Positions 35,790-47,976 of a DNA stretch of 64,000 nucleotides are shown here, in pieces. The stretch lies in the NCBI GenBank assembly GCA_963971575.1, contig OZ020611.1, positions 222,882,260 through 222,946,259 of the forward strand, read 5' to 3'. Under the pieces are notes generated by a model, which saw only the letters and a program-made list of their open reading frames with translations, ran no database searches and was not told where the DNA came from. This DNA is from Liopterus haemorrhoidalis (lineage: Eukaryota > Arthropoda > Insecta > Coleoptera > Dytiscidae). A program made the position numbers and the translations under genes. Each line of letters opens with the position of its first letter. Positions within the stretch are counted from its first letter, which is position 1.

Positions 35790-37036
35790 AGTGATCCATT
35801 TTTTTATGGGATTTTTGCCAAAAATATATCAGAAATCTTTTGTCCTTCAACGTATCTCATATATGGTTGATCTAGAAATATGAAAAAAAAAAACTCCGTA
35901 ATGGAAATTAATGTAGGGCTGCCATAATTGTCGGACTACCGACCGGGACACCCCCAAAAAAAAAAACAAAACGAAAATAATACCTTTATTATAAAAAATT
36001 GCACAATATTTTAAAAAAATAAAAAAAATTATTAAATTATTAAAAAAAAATTAAAGTAGAGATTGATAATAGGTATTCCAAGAGCAAAACGTTGGGATCA
36101 ATGGTGAATCATTTTGGAACACTCAGTTCGACTGGAAAAATTTGATGTTTTTTTTTGTGGATGCGCCTTTATCAAATCTAAAATAATATAATATAAATTA
36201 ATGGGCGATTCAATTTAATAAAACCAAATAGAACCTTACATTCCATTCTTCTCTTGCCTTTACTCTCCCCCTTCCCTGACTTCGGTGGCTTCTTTATCAT
36301 CGCTCTTCTTTGCCCAATCATACTTCTCCGATGTTTTCGTTTTTTGGAGCAGTTCTTTTTCCCCTTTTATATAATTATAGAATTCAATGCATAACATTTT
36401 ATAATTTAAAACACATTGAATTATGCGTTTCACGGTGTCAATAGAAAGCGAATTGCGCTCATCTGTCAGTACCAGTCAGCTAGTGACTAGCTGACTGGTA
36501 CTCGGCATTACTCCGGAACATTTCGGACCTCGAATCTGTGAATAATTTATATATAGTATGTATATATGTATATGTACAATATTATCGAAAAATAATTTTT
36601 AATATGCATAAATTTTAAATCGACCGGGACAAATGACTCTTGGACCGGGACACTGGGACACAAACCTCAAAACTGGGACATGTTCCGGTGTACCGGGACG
36701 TATGGCAGCCCTAAATTAATGGGAACTAGAATAGTTCAATATGAATTTTTGATTAGATTAGTTTTTCGAAAAATGTCGATTTTTGTATGTCGTGGATAAA
36801 ATTTAAAAAAAAAATACTGTGTGGCATAAAAAGAAATCCCTTAAGACGTAGATTAAGGAACAAAAAGTAATCTTTTTAATTCGTTTCTTTTAACACGATT
36901 TTAGTTAAAAATGTGCTAAAAAAGTTCTTGCCCTGCCCCGTTTTAACCGAAAGGGTTAAATTAAAAATCTGAAAATTTTATAGTTAATGTACATTGATCT
37001 GAGCCGGAAATCTACGAGAGGAAATCAGATTGCGAT
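35790..37036 (+). mobile_element. HINE-2 core fragment with hAT insertion
   Basis: Positions 35805-35913 and 36722-37036 are plus-strand HINE-2 core (landmarks GGTTGATCTA, ATAGTTCAATATGAATTTTT, CCTTAAGACGTAGATTAAGG). The parts join colinearly once the 800-bp hAT element is removed. No termini are present. Confidence 0.65.
35914..36713. mobile_element. hAT-type element (800 bp), exact 8-bp duplication
   Basis: The ends TAGGGCTGCCATA and TATGGCAGCCCTA are flanked by AATTAATG (35906-35913, 36714-36721). The subterminal parts are rich in CCGGGACA words. The interior is AT-rich and holds a perfect 16-bp hairpin with a 3-nt loop at 36468-36502 (AGTACCAGTCAGCTAG). No transposase is readable. Confidence 0.9.
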
Positions 37037-37039
37037 TTT

Positions 37040-37290
37040 AGGGTTTTGTAGGTATGACCAAAAAACCCTAATACCGTCATTTTGTCGTCTGTCTGTCTGT
37101 CTGTCTGTCTGTTCTGTAAAAATTGTAGCCAAACGGCTAAAGCTAGAGAGTTGAAATTTGGCATGCTTATACAACTTTTTGACCCGTACATAGGAAAAAT
37201 ACTAAAACATCTAAAAAGTATATCCCCCTAAAAATATAAACAAATATGTGCTCATCGAAAAAATAATATATTTTTTAAATTCAGTGTAAA
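37040..37290 (+). mobile_element. HINE-2, 5' fragment
   Basis: It starts AGGGTTTTGTAGGTATGACC after the T-run of an older HINE-2 core, has a (GTCT)n tract at 37086-37111, and follows the arm to about ATATGTGCTCATCG. The rest is absent. Confidence 0.8.
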
Positions 37291-37859
37291 AAAGTTGTCA
37301 CTTTTGTAAAAACAAACTAAGAGGAATTTTTGTTTTCAATAGTTTGCACTTTTGAAACTGTATGTTATGTTGGTATTAAAAAATTATAAAAAATTGCACT
37401 TTCTTAATAATTATCAGAACCAATAAATCTAAAATCGGTTTTACAGCGTAAGGAATATTTTTAATTGACCTTCAAAGTCCGTATTACACTGTAAAAGTAA
37501 CCAAAATAACTAGATATTGTTTGTCCTTACAAAAGTGAACAGCTTATAGTAAATTTTATTTATCAATACGTTACAAAATCTGGTGACTTTGGCGATTGTT
37601 GTGTTATAAATGGACTTTAGGAAGAATGTCAACTTGTAAATATGGCACTGATTTTTCTTAGGTTATATTCATTCAAAAATTACAAATGAAAGATTTTCAT
37701 TAATGTCAATTAATTGTCAAATATTTTGAAAGGTGTCATCTCAGAAGTACCACCTTAAAATGATATAAATATACAACATAAAAAATGAAGTTTCCCTCTT
37801 AGATATGTATTACAAAGTGAAATAGTTTATACTTATAATTTAATTTAAAATTTTCATTA
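37291..37859. repeat. Unclassified repeat, relative of 840-2060
   Basis: TTTTACAGCGTAAGGAATAT (37439) and TTGTCCTTACAAAAGTG (37520) match the flanks of HINE-3 at 880-900 and 1640-1660. It therefore provides an approximate empty site for that insertion. Confidence 0.45.
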
Positions 37860-37995
37860 AACCCGAACCCGAACCTGAAAAAATTTAGTTTCTTGAACCT
37901 AAAACAAATTGTTATTGAACCTGAACCTGAAACCGAACCGAAATTACTACATTGAATCCGAACCTGAACCTAAATAAATTCAGCTTCAGGTCCCT
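37860..37995. repeat. Degenerate GAACC-rich tract
   Basis: Irregular repeats of CCCGAACC, CCTGAACC and CCGAACCGAA spread over 135 bp. A similar tract lies at 62375-62490. Confidence 0.7.
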
Positions 37996-38450
37996 GGTCG
38001 TAAGTAATGGTAATGATTATATATATAATTTTTAATTTTAACAATTTTAACATTAGTTGAATGAATATAACATGAAACAAAGAAGTCTTATATAAAACAA
38101 AGAAAGAGTGACGTATAGAAACAGTTGGGAGTGGCCTCCAGACATTGATTCATGGTGTCATTCCATGGTTCCGGTGTTATGGTATAGTGATGGTGAGTGT
38201 TGTGGCCCATATAATCACTACACCATATTGCAGGCAGACACACTCCACATATATCATACCAGCACAATATATGGGGCCCACAATAAAAACTACAATGTCT
38301 GTCTTCTTGCCCAGATCATCGCTTTGTTATGGCTATAGAAATATGACAAGAGATGAACATCCGAAGAAAATTATTGCAAAACTGAAACTAAACACAAGAG
38401 GAAGAACTAATTTAAAATATTAACCTTATATCCGATTTTTATTTTGCCAG
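37996..38450. other. No gene recognised
   Basis: The two overlapping plus ORFs at 38108-38423 (76 and 92 codons) show no domain I recognise, and neither looks coding. Confidence 0.3.
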
Positions 38451-38731
38451 GAGATAGCTGCCGTGCTTCGGGTACCAAAGAGCTCAGGTTCAAATTTTTG
38501 GTCAGGACAAGGATATTTTGTATTCGTTTTTATCAACACATCCGTAGAAATAGCCAAAATTCCGTAGAGATAGCAACAAATAAAACAGTAAGTTCGATTC
38601 TCTCAGGAAGAGTATCAGCCTGTCCTTAGTATTCTATCGTTACCTTAAGCAACTGACAGTAGGGTTTCTGATTTCTCGACATTAGACTTATTTTCTCGAG
38701 AATTCTCGAGAAATCTAAAGAAAAATAATTA

Positions 38732-39907
38732 CAGGTAGGTCTCGTTTTACGCCGGTGTTACGTTCCGGCGTAAAACAAATCGGCGCAAAAAGAGTCCAAA
38801 ATGTGAAATTCCAGAGACGGATTGACTTCAAATCTACATTTCATTGAAGTATTTTTGTTTTGATATTTCAACGATTTTAAATATATTTGCAAGTGTTTTG
38901 TATGAATACCACGAATTTCAAAACTTTGTTTTCAGGGACGGACCTATATAAATTTTATTAAAATGAATTAGATATAAATGAAGCAAATAAATATTTATTC
39001 TTTTGTGCTATATAAATACAATACAACGATCTGATTTAACAACAAACTTACAACTAACAAAACTAACAACAAAAAATTAATAATAATTTAACATAAAGAA
39101 AAATATGATATAGAAAAACAATAGGATAATTATATTAAAAAAATATATTTTACAAAATTATTTTTCTGTGAATTTTCCCTTTTTTTTTTCTCGGAGGAGC
39201 TCTGCATACGGTTCCAAAGCTGCAACACTCCTCTTTACTTGCATACTGCGTTCACTATCATTATCGAGCTCACAAAGTTTTTCAGTAAGGATGTCTGTGT
39301 TTGTCAAAATTCGTTTTAAAGTATTCTTCATGATGGTTGTAACAGTCGATGGAGGTAAATTGAGGTCCCTACAAACTTTTGGACGTGTTTCTCCATCTAG
39401 CATTCTTTTAATCACCTCCATTTTCTCTTGGTTTGTAATGGATCTTCGTTTTTTCTTAGCATTTAATTTAGGTGGTTTATTTTCCTTGTTAGAAGACATG
39501 GTTTGTGAAAAATTTATCTAATTTAAAAAAAATTTGATCACCTATAAATTAAAAAATACATTACACTATACATAATATATACTACACTATACATAATACA
39601 ATAAATTATTACTTACAAACAACAAATTAAATTTACCTTAAGGAAAATTAAATTTGGCAGACGTAAAAATTTACATAATATATTCTATATAATAACTGCA
39701 ATAAACTCAATGTGCTGAATGCAACCCTGTACTGGCAAAATATTATTAAGCAATGATGTACTTTATTAACTGCGCGTGCGTAAAACCTCAGAACATCCCC
39801 GCTTCGACCATAGATTCGGCGGCGACGTCGACACACGACTCTGGCGTTCAAGCGGCGTTATTTCCAGACCGGCGTAAATAAAACCGGCGCAAAATGAGTC
39901 CTACCTG
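38732..39907 (-). mobile_element. Pogo/Tigger-like element (1176 bp), internally deleted
   Basis: The ends CAGGTAGGTCTCGTTTTACG and, inverted, CAGGTAGGACTCATTTTGCG are flanked by TA at 38730-38731 and 39908-39909. CGGCGTAA words recur inside the ends. The TIR style (CAGG.A...CTCGTTTTA) is that of Tigger elements. Only the N-terminal DNA-binding part of the transposase remains. Confidence 0.85.
39158..39499 (-). CDS. Pogo-type transposase N-terminal fragment (psq/CENP-B HTH)
   Basis: A 113-codon minus-strand ORF starting MSSNKENKPP, followed by a lysine/arginine-rich stretch and KKRRSITNQEKMEVIKRML with PPSTVTTIMKN. This matches the psq/CENP-B N-terminal helix-turn-helix that binds element ends in pogo/Tigger transposases. 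The usual second HTH and DDE domain are absent and it stops at 39158. It could still express a DNA-binding peptide able to bind related TIRs, but I have no evidence of expression. Confidence 0.7.
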   Translation of the reverse strand: MSSNKENKPPKLNAKKKRRSITNQEKMEVIKRMLDGETRPKVCRDLNLPPSTVTTIMKNTLKRILTNTDILTEKLCELDNDSERSMQVKRSVAALEPYAELLREKKKGKFTEK

Positions 39908-40091
39908 TATATAATTATTAGAATATACATCTTTTTTTAATGTTGAAAATATTGTAGAGGATAAAAACATGTTAAAATTATAATCACCTTTAAAGTACTT
40001 AAGTAAAGGCGTCGAGCAAATTTTACATTTGTCGAGAAATGAAAAATGAGAATTAAAACTTTTTCTCGAGAAATTCTTGAGAAGAATCACT

Positions 40092-40210
40092 ACTGACAGG
40101 TTATAGCACAGGCCTAACCTCTCCCTGACATCCTCGAACTGTACACACTGAGTTAAAATGTGTAACAGAGACAAATCTGTGTTACACGTCTCACATCTAG
40201 GAGACTCTGC
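40092..40210 (-). pseudogene. LINE C-terminal fragment, split by a hAT MITE
   Basis: The minus frame reads PRCETCNTDLSLLHILTQC, then VQFEDVRERLGLCYNLS. This is the CxxC...H...C region following the RNase H domain of Jockey/I-like LINEs. ACTGACAG at 40092 is the hAT target duplication. Past the insert (leftwards from 38659) frames such as GNDRIL continue weakly. Confidence 0.7.
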
Positions 40211-40342
40211 ACTTCGAAAGAGGTGTTTTTTACATGCAAGTCAAAAATCTGTATACACAAGCCAAATTCCACTCCTTTACAACAAGCCGTTTGGCCAAAC
40301 CGTACATACAGACAAACACATGAGAGCTCCTATTTTTGTAAA

Positions 40343-41480
40343 AATTGATGTGAAGTGTGAATTTTCACAAATTTCAGGGTTTTGCAGGTATATAATCAGT
40401 GAAAGCGGCATGCTGAGTAAGTAAGACAAATTTTTCTTTGTAGTAATCACGGAAAAATGAACGATATTTTTAAAATAATTTATCGTCTGTTAATCTATGA
40501 GCTTTAAAAACAAATTATATGTTAAAATATTTTTTTGTTAATTTTAATTCGAATACCTAATATCATTATTTAGGTTTCTAAATATGTGCAGTATTTTTTT
40601 TTTTATATATAGCAAGGTTCATTAAGATTTTGAAAATTGCGCCTATGTCTTCCATTGGTTGTTTTAAGTCATATGCTCCGCCCCTCTGGTTTCGTATACA
40701 TGACACAGAATGAAAATATAATTCGAACAATTTCAACTGGTTATTAAATTTACGCTCTTAAAAATTAAATGCAACATTTGCCAAAATATAACTAGAATTT
40801 TGACAAAATAATTTAAACAAAATAAAAATGGAAAAAAAAACAAAAAATAAAATTGTCTCCATTGCCCGGGAGCAAACCCTAGTTTGCTGCGTAGCAAGCG
40901 AGTAAGAACCATTAGATCAGGATACGCCTTCCAATATAGTGTGTTACATAATTAAAACTTTTGTACATCGTCAACCAAAAAGCACAAAAAATGCATTATT
41001 TTCCGAAAACATAATCTGATAAAAAATTCCTGTAGTACTATTCCGGTTCACACCAATGTACATTACTCAGAATATTTTCAGATTTTTAGTTTAAACCATC
41101 TGGGCTACAGGGTATGGGACAATTTTTTTTTGCACAATTTTGGTAAAAATCTCGTCAAAATAATTTATTTTGTAAAATAAAATTTTGATCGTTAATCCAC
41201 GTACTAAGGGCTTACATTTGATACCCTACTCAGAATATTATTATTATTATTTTTTTTTTTTTTTCGATGAACACATATTTGTTTATATCTTTAGGGAGAT
41301 ATGTTGTTTAGATGTTTTAGTACTTTTCCTATGTGCGGGTCGAAGAGTTGTATAAGCATGCCAAATTTCAACTCTCTAGGTTTAACCGTTTTGGCTACTA
41401 TTTTTACCGAACAGACAGACAGACAGACAGACGACAAAATGACAATATAAGGGTTTTTTGGTCATACTTACAAAACCCTA
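40343..41480 (-). mobile_element. HINE-2, near-complete copy
   Basis: 3' end on the left (TTGATGTGAAGTGTGAATTT, then AGGGTTTTGCAGGTAT inverted). 5' end on the right with an (ACAG)n tract at 41408-41432 and CAAAACCCT at 41471-41479. A tRNA-like cassette lies at about 40857-40935 (minus strand: TGATCTAATGGTTCTTA and GGGTTTGCTCCCGGG). Confidence 0.85.
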
Positions 41481-42063
41481 CAAAGAGGAGCTCAATTTTT
41501 AATACAATTTTACTACAAATTTACTACTTTTATTAAAAAAACCTTGCAAATGAATCGGAGAACTTGAGTATATCAGCCTTACATACTATAAAAAGTAGAT
41601 AAATTAGAAGAAATTTTCCTGAACGTGGAAGTTTCTACAAGGATATTCCTTTGGTTAATGGTCACCAATTGTAATGGAGAGCGCTCATTTTCACGACTAA
41701 AAAGAATTAAAATTGATGTGAAGTGTGAATATTCACACATTTCAGGGTTTCGCAGGTATATAATAAGTGAAGGCGGTATGCTGAGTGTGTAGGACAAATT
41801 TTACTTTGTAGCCATCACGGCAAAATGAACGTTATTTTAAAATAATTTATCGTCTGTTAATCATATAATAAGACTGGTTATTAAATTTACGCTCTTAAAA
41901 ATTAAATTCAACATTTGTCAAAATACAACTAGAATTTTGACAAAATAATTTCAACATAATAAAAATGCAAAAAAAAACAGAAAAAATAAAATTCACTCAG
42001 TACTCGAACTTGAAACCCTTCGTTTACCAGCGAGTTTTAGCTTACGACACCAGTGCTCTAACC

Positions 42064-42389
42064 CAGCGGTTCCCAAACTTTTCTGAGTGTGACCCGGTAC
42101 GAGGTTTTAAAATTTTTCGCGACCCACCTTATGAAAAAAAAACATTTATTTACAAAACAAGTTTTATTTTAAAGCAGTAGCTTTATAGTAATAAAGAGTA
42201 ATAAATAGTTATAAAGAGTATAGTATAGTAATAAAGAATACCTATAGTATAGTAATAAACAGCACAAATACACACTATTAACTGACGTAAAAAAAAATAA
42301 TATGTACAAAAAAAATCTTTTTTTGTTATTACAATTTTTTTCCGGTTACAATTGGTGCCGGGTCGCGACCCACACTTTGGGAAACGCTG
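42064..42389. mobile_element. hAT-type MITE (326 bp) in the HINE-2 tRNA-like cassette
   Basis: The ends CAGCGGTTCCCAAACTTT and, inverted, CAGCGTTTCCCAAAGTGT are flanked by exact CTCTAACC (42056-42063, 42390-42397). The target lies in the tRNA-like A-box region (TTGGTTAGAGC on the minus strand). Confidence 0.92.
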
Positions 42390-42894
42390 CTCTAACCAAT
42401 AACGCCATCGTAGGCCTTGCATGTGAGTGTCTTACATTGGTATAACTTTTGTACTTTGTGAACCAAAAACCACAAAAAATGCGTTATTTTCCGAAAACAT
42501 AATCTGATCAAAAATTCCTGTTGTACTATTTCGCTTCACACCAATACACATTACTTAGAATTTTTTTAGATTTTTAGTTTAAACCATCTGGGCTACAGGG
42601 TGTGGGACAAATTTTTTTTTGCACAATTTTGGCATAAATCGCATCAAAATAATTTATTTTTCAAAAATAAAAATTTGATCGTTAATCCACGTACTAAGGG
42701 CATTCATTTGATACCCTACTCATAATTTAAAAAAAAATATTTTTGTTTTCGATGAACACATTTTTGTTTATATTTTTAGGGGGATATGTTTTTTAGATGT
42801 TTTACTATTTTTCCTATGTGCGAGTCAAAGAGTTGTATAAGCATGCCAAATTTCAACTCTCTAGGTTTAGCCGTTTGGCTAAAATTTTTACCGA

Positions 42895-42968
<74 letters not shown>

Positions 42969-42969
42969 G
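42895..42969. repeat. (ACAG)n microsatellite of HINE-2
   Basis: About 18 perfect 4-bp units at the HINE-2 5' arm, against 4-9 units in other copies. Confidence 0.95.
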
Positions 42970-43337
42970 ACAAAATGACGGTATAAGGGTTTTTTGGTCA
43001 TACCTACAAAACCCTAAAAATGAATTACGAACGACTATGCTACAAGAACTAATCTGTCAATCATGTTCATAGAAAGTGATATCCTTCAAAATTAGACTTT
43101 GAGGACGTAATAGAAGATTTTGCACAACAGAAATCCCGGAAGAAACCATTACCATTAACGTAAGTCCAATTCTCAAAATAGTAATCACTTCACTTGTATT
43201 TGATTTGTATAAAGCTAACCATAATAACCAATAAAGTCACTAAATAAAAGTACATACTGATGTTTTCATTCACTTTTTTTTATTGAACCCTAAACTCTGT
43301 ATGCCCAAGGGCCCCTGCATGGCCTAAGACGGCCCTG

Positions 43338-45084
43338 CATGTGTATTTGAGTAAATATATACCATTTTCTAATATAAAATATCATTCATTTATTCATTTC
43401 AAAAAGATAATTATTTTTCAATTTAGATAACAGAAAAAAACACAATTCTTCAAATTTGTATACACTTGTCAGGATGAAATAAAAATCCATTTAAGAATAT
43501 GATAGTGACCTGTGGTATACCTACTTATTCTCCACTTAGGTTAGTTCATAAACATCGCCGGCCATTGTATCATATTTATACACATCCAAGTCGCCTGTCA
43601 TACTCCATTGTAACCGGCTTTCAAAAAAGACAAACGATTTTCGTACAATAAAAGAAACACCTCTTATAAAAACACATTAACACTGAGAGTTTGTGATATT
43701 TTTCTTAGAAATATCGAGTCGATTTTTGGAGTTATAAATGATGGTTGATACGGGACTGTCCTACAGATTCATCATATACACCTGTCTGTTCTATTGTTTG
43801 TGGCTGCTAACAAATGAACCAAGTGTGAGGGAACAAATGGGTGTCATACGTCACACGATGGACCGTCACTTGTCACTCCGCTTTTCAATTGTCAGATACC
43901 ATTTGATATAGCAGAGTTACAATCACAGTATCTTTAAATTTAATTTAGATTGTTTCTACCAGACAATTAGATTCAGGGGCGATGTCGTGATGGGCGATGT
44001 CGTGAAGTGGCGAAACGTTAGGTAAAATAAGGACAACAATTTTTTAAATAAAACACACACTCGCATATAAGATGGTTTATTATTCGCTTTTACTTGTACT
44101 TTTACTTGCATGAGGTCAATGCAAGAGGATAACTGATTAGCTTATCACATCAAGAGTACATAATCTATCAATTAACGTTAGTTAAAAGTGTGACGTTAGC
44201 TGATTGAGAAGTGATATTACCTGTACACCAAGGCAATATGGCTGTCGTGTCTAGTATTCAGCTGTCAATTTGCTAATAGCGAACAGGTTAATTTAAGCGC
44301 AGTACATTTTTATTTTATGAAAATGCGAGTAAATATTTGCGAAATTTCTTAATTTTTTCGCGCTACACATGTATCGAGGTATATAACAGAAGGTGGGCAT
44401 CAAATTATAGTATTTAAAGTTTAATTTCAGTAGATTTATTGAAGTGTAATTTGTAGTTGAGCAGGTTTTAAATACCGGGCATGTAATTTTATGTGGTACA
44501 TTTGAGTGTCGGTCATCTAAATTTATAATATATGGATTATGTTTGTAAACAAGTGTATTATGTTCATTGCCTTATGAAATAAAATTAGTTTTGGTTGGAC
44601 AGAAGCAGTTAAAAGTTAAATATGCAACTTGCAGGTGCAAGCATATTAGTGCAGTTTAGTTAGCGACAAATGTAATGAACAAACTCGCATAGTATCAGTT
44701 ACTTTTTAACTCAAAATATATTCCCATGCCTTCCTCCTGCCCATAACCAAATCTTTTCCAATCTGGACTTAATATTAACTTTCTCTCCATTTTTCTTAAG
44801 AAAAGAAAAAACTAAGATGCCTATCTTTGTCCTGTCTTGAATGACAGCCAAAAACACTACAATTTGTTCTACTTTTACAATTTTTCACAACTTCTATCGA
44901 CATTCTAACAAAAAATCAACACTAGAACATATGTAATAAGTTTAAACAGTACTACAGGCGCCTAGTACAATATTTGACCACCAGACTGCGTATCCGAGCG
45001 TGTCAGTACTCAATATCGTAGATAGTAGCCTGTAGCATTTTTTTTTTGTTATCAGTTCGCTTGTGATCTATTTAAAAAATAAAT
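43338..45084. other. No gene recognised
   Basis: Less repetitive than its surroundings. GCGATGTCGTGA is repeated directly (43979-44010). No ORF or splice pattern supports a gene. Confidence 0.3.
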
Positions 45085-46575
45085 ATTCATTTGAAATGTG
45101 AATTTTTACACATTTCAGGTTTTTGTAGGTATTTAATAACTGTAAGAAGCCAACAGAGTGCTGGATGTCTAAGAATATTTTTTGAAAAAAAATTTTTTGA
45201 TTATCATTTTTATTCGTTATTTCAGTACTAAGAGCTTCCATTTAATTTTTGAAAATTTCATCACAATAAAATTTAAATTAAAAATTCCTTGCGATTTTTT
45301 CTGCATTTGCTTCGTATCTAAGTCTTCATTAAAAAAATAATAAATATATTGATAAATGTCAAAAACAATTCAAATTTCAATTTCAAAAACGTATTCCTCA
45401 CTATTAGCAATGTGTTACTTGATTTATAAGTACAGAGTGATTATTTAATGGCGAGACGATGTCACCGAATGTTACGTGCCTCCTAGCAGAATACTATGAC
45501 TATAATAACCTAGAAAATTTGATTATGAAGAAAAAAAGATTATCCGCATGCGCGCATAATCGCCTGCTACGATGTGTATGAAACGGCAAATTATCAAAAC
45601 TTCCAATGACGTCGTCTCGCCATTAAATAATCACTCCGTATTTCACTACTAAAAACGATTTATTCTTATTTGATACCTAAAAATCAATAACTAAACTAGT
45701 TCAAATAATTGGTGGTATAATGGCGTATAAAAGTAGGTCCTCCGCCTGTAGGCTCCTTACAGACATGAAGTCGATTCTCAGTTGTTAATTTTTTTAAATT
45801 ATATTTTTAATTTCAAAGAAGACATATTACCTCAGCCATAAATACAAAAATTCCATAACAGTATTAACCATAATTAAGCCATTAATTAAAAAAATATATT
45901 AATTTTATCAAAAACAAAATCAAAATTCTGATCAAAAATTCCTCTCGTATGTTTCCATTATAGATCAAAGTAAATTTTTTAGAGTTTTTTCATATTTTTA
46001 GTTTATCCTCTTTCTGTTGGTGCAGGGTGCGGGAAAATTATTTGTTTTAGTACATTTTTTCAAAAAAAAAAAAATGTAAAATTACTCTTATTTCCTTAAT
46101 GTACGTCTTAGGAGCTTCTTTTTGATACAACACAATAAATTTTAAAAAAATAATTATATATTTCGACACAAGAAAATCGATATTTTTCGAAAAACTAATC
46201 CAATCAAAAATTCCTAATGAATTATTCTGGTTCCCATCAGTGTACATTATGGATATTTTTTTCAGATTTTTATATTATACCCTCTGGGTTATAGGGTGGA
46301 GGCAAAAGTTTTTCGACATATTTTTGGCAAAAATCCAAAAATTGTTTATCCATGTTTCCATGTTAGAGGTTTCATTTGATATCCTATACAAAATTTAAAA
46401 CAAAAATATTTATTTTTTTCATTGAATACATATTTGTTTATATTTTTAGAGGGATATGTTTTTTAGACGTTTTAGTATTTTTCCCATGTACAGGTCAAAG
46501 AGTTGTATAAGCATGCCAAATTTCGACTTTCTATGTTCATCCGTTTGGCTACAATTTCTACGGTACAGACAGCCA
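45085..46575 (-). mobile_element. HINE-2, decayed copy
   Basis: The 3' end on the left (AAATGTGAATTTTTACACAT, then AGGTTTTTGTAGGTAT) and the 5' arm on the right (CATGCCAAATTTCGACTTTC, GTTTGGCTACAATTTC, ACAGACAGCCAGACAG at 46564). The core holds a TA-flanked MITE. Confidence 0.65.
45433..45638. mobile_element. TIR MITE (206 bp), TA duplication with empty site
   Basis: CAGAGTGATTATTTAATGGC and, inverted, CGGAGTGATTATTTAATGGC flanked by TA. The related HINE-2 at about 26070 reads GATTTATAAGTATTT without the insert, which is a paralogous empty site. Confidence 0.88.
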
Positions 46576-47976
46576 GACAGTATTTTCGAAATGAGGATTT
46601 GTTTTTCATACAACACTTGCATTTTAAAAAATAAAGTGCACTTGACCAGCACTTATTTCCGAGTAATTTCCTGATTCCTAGCTTTTAAAACAATTTCGTC
46701 TTCTGACCCCCCCCCCAACATTGTGAGATGATAATTACTAGAATAGTATTTAACGTCCAATTGGTATAATAGTAGAGTTAGGAAATAATTTCATTCGGCT
46801 TTTTGGACAAGAAGCGTTTATTTAAACAACACAACGTTGATAATTACTAACACGGCAAAGCGCTAAATTCAAATTGCTCTCAATAATTGTCGAACGTTCT
46901 GTAGAATGCATCAGTGACAGATTAAAGCACAGCCGCAGCTAAGACAGCACCCTAAGCACAGGGCCCTTAGTGTCTCAGAATCTCAGGAGTCTCAAAAATA
47001 AAACTCAGAAAGTTACAAAGAAAGTATTTAGGATAGAAGGGATGTTCAAAATTAGACTGCATTGAGGCCCTTTACGTGCTTAAAACGCCACTGTATATCA
47101 TATTTACAAATTCATAATTTACCTGACCTAAAAACAAAAATCCCGCAAAATAGTTACCAACATAAAAAAATCCTTGATTTATTGTTGACAGTTGGTATTC
47201 TTGTAAGCTTAGGTTATAAATACGTTCCGAAATTATTCAAAATTATTCAAAACACAATCAGTATCACCCCGACAAGGAAAAAAAAACTATCAGAAGGCAG
47301 GTTGAAAAATGAAAAGCGTAAAAAATATGACATAGAGTTTATTCCTTTTGTGTGTTATATTTTTGAAATATATCTAGATCGGTCGGACAGATAAGGGCAG
47401 CCACTGATGCGCGAAGGGACTTATAAAGGGGGAGGGGGTAATGCCCCATAACACACGTCTTAAGAGATATATTGATCTTATTGTAATAAAAATTAAATTA
47501 ATTTTATATGTGATGTGTTCTTATTAAATATAGTGACATTTAAATTGTAGATGCGTTTGGAATTAATGGTTTTAGTTAACTGGTTAATTAATTTATATTA
47601 TTATACGTGTCTACCTTATAAGGAGCATATATGAAATTATTTTTAATGATATAAGATTTGTTTTCTTCTGGTCTTCGTTTAAGCTTGGCATCCTTTTGCT
47701 TTGTCGTGTCCAATACAAAACAAGAGTTATTTTTCTGATTTCGTAGATTTACGGTATTAAGAAATTCTTAAGCTCTCACTCATGTGCATAGACTAATATT
47801 TTATTCTTTTCGCGTTTTAAGGCGTACTTTGACGTTCTTCAGTTTCCAGGCGTTATCTCTTTCTAACTTTCCAGTCAAGTTCCACTGTGACATGAGCTTT
47901 CTAATTGCACCTTGCGATGTTTTTCTAGGTCGTTTATTCCACATAAACCACAAAATACAATATAAAAAAAAAAAAA
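46576..47976. other. No gene recognised
   Basis: The 110-codon plus ORF at 47062-47394 is lysine-rich with no recognised domain. A C-run (46707-46717) and a G-rich patch near 47430 are the only landmarks. Confidence 0.3.

Larger units (their letters stand above)
38660..40091. mobile_element. hAT-type MITE hosting a pogo/Tigger-like element
   Basis: The left end TAGGGTTTCTGATTTCTCG and the right end, with CGAGAAATTCTTGAGAAGAA, are imperfectly inverted. ACTGACAG flanks both sides (38652-38659, 40092-40099). Without the inner 1178 bp the element is about 254 bp. TTCTCGAG words crowd both ends. Confidence 0.7.
41711..43016 (-). mobile_element. HINE-2 inside a hAT transposase (1306 bp)
   Basis: The hAT reading frame stops at 41710 and resumes at 43017, so both ends are fixed: TTGATGTGAAGTGTG on the left (3' end) and AAAACCCT plus an A-run on the right (5' end). 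The (ACAG)n tract is at 42895-42969. A hAT MITE sits in its tRNA-like cassette. Confidence 0.9.
41590..43160 (+). pseudogene. hAT transposase C-terminus split by HINE-2
   Basis: The plus frame at 41612-41708 reads FLNVEVSTRIFLWLMVTNC then NGERSFSRLKRIK, the hAT dimerisation region. After the HINE-2 (41711-43016) it resumes NELRTTMLQELICQSC and, with frameshifts, LDFEDVIEDFAQQKSRKKPL. Together these match ZMYM1-like hAT transposases across a precise insertion. A candidate right TIR, inverse CAGGGCCGTCTTAGGCC, ends at 43337. The upstream part is missing. Confidence 0.8.

Noticed and set aside
43979..44010. LTR or primer-binding-like site from the repeated GCGATGTCGTGA
   Set aside because: No paired LTR, no polypurine tract and no retroviral-type coding sequence nearby.
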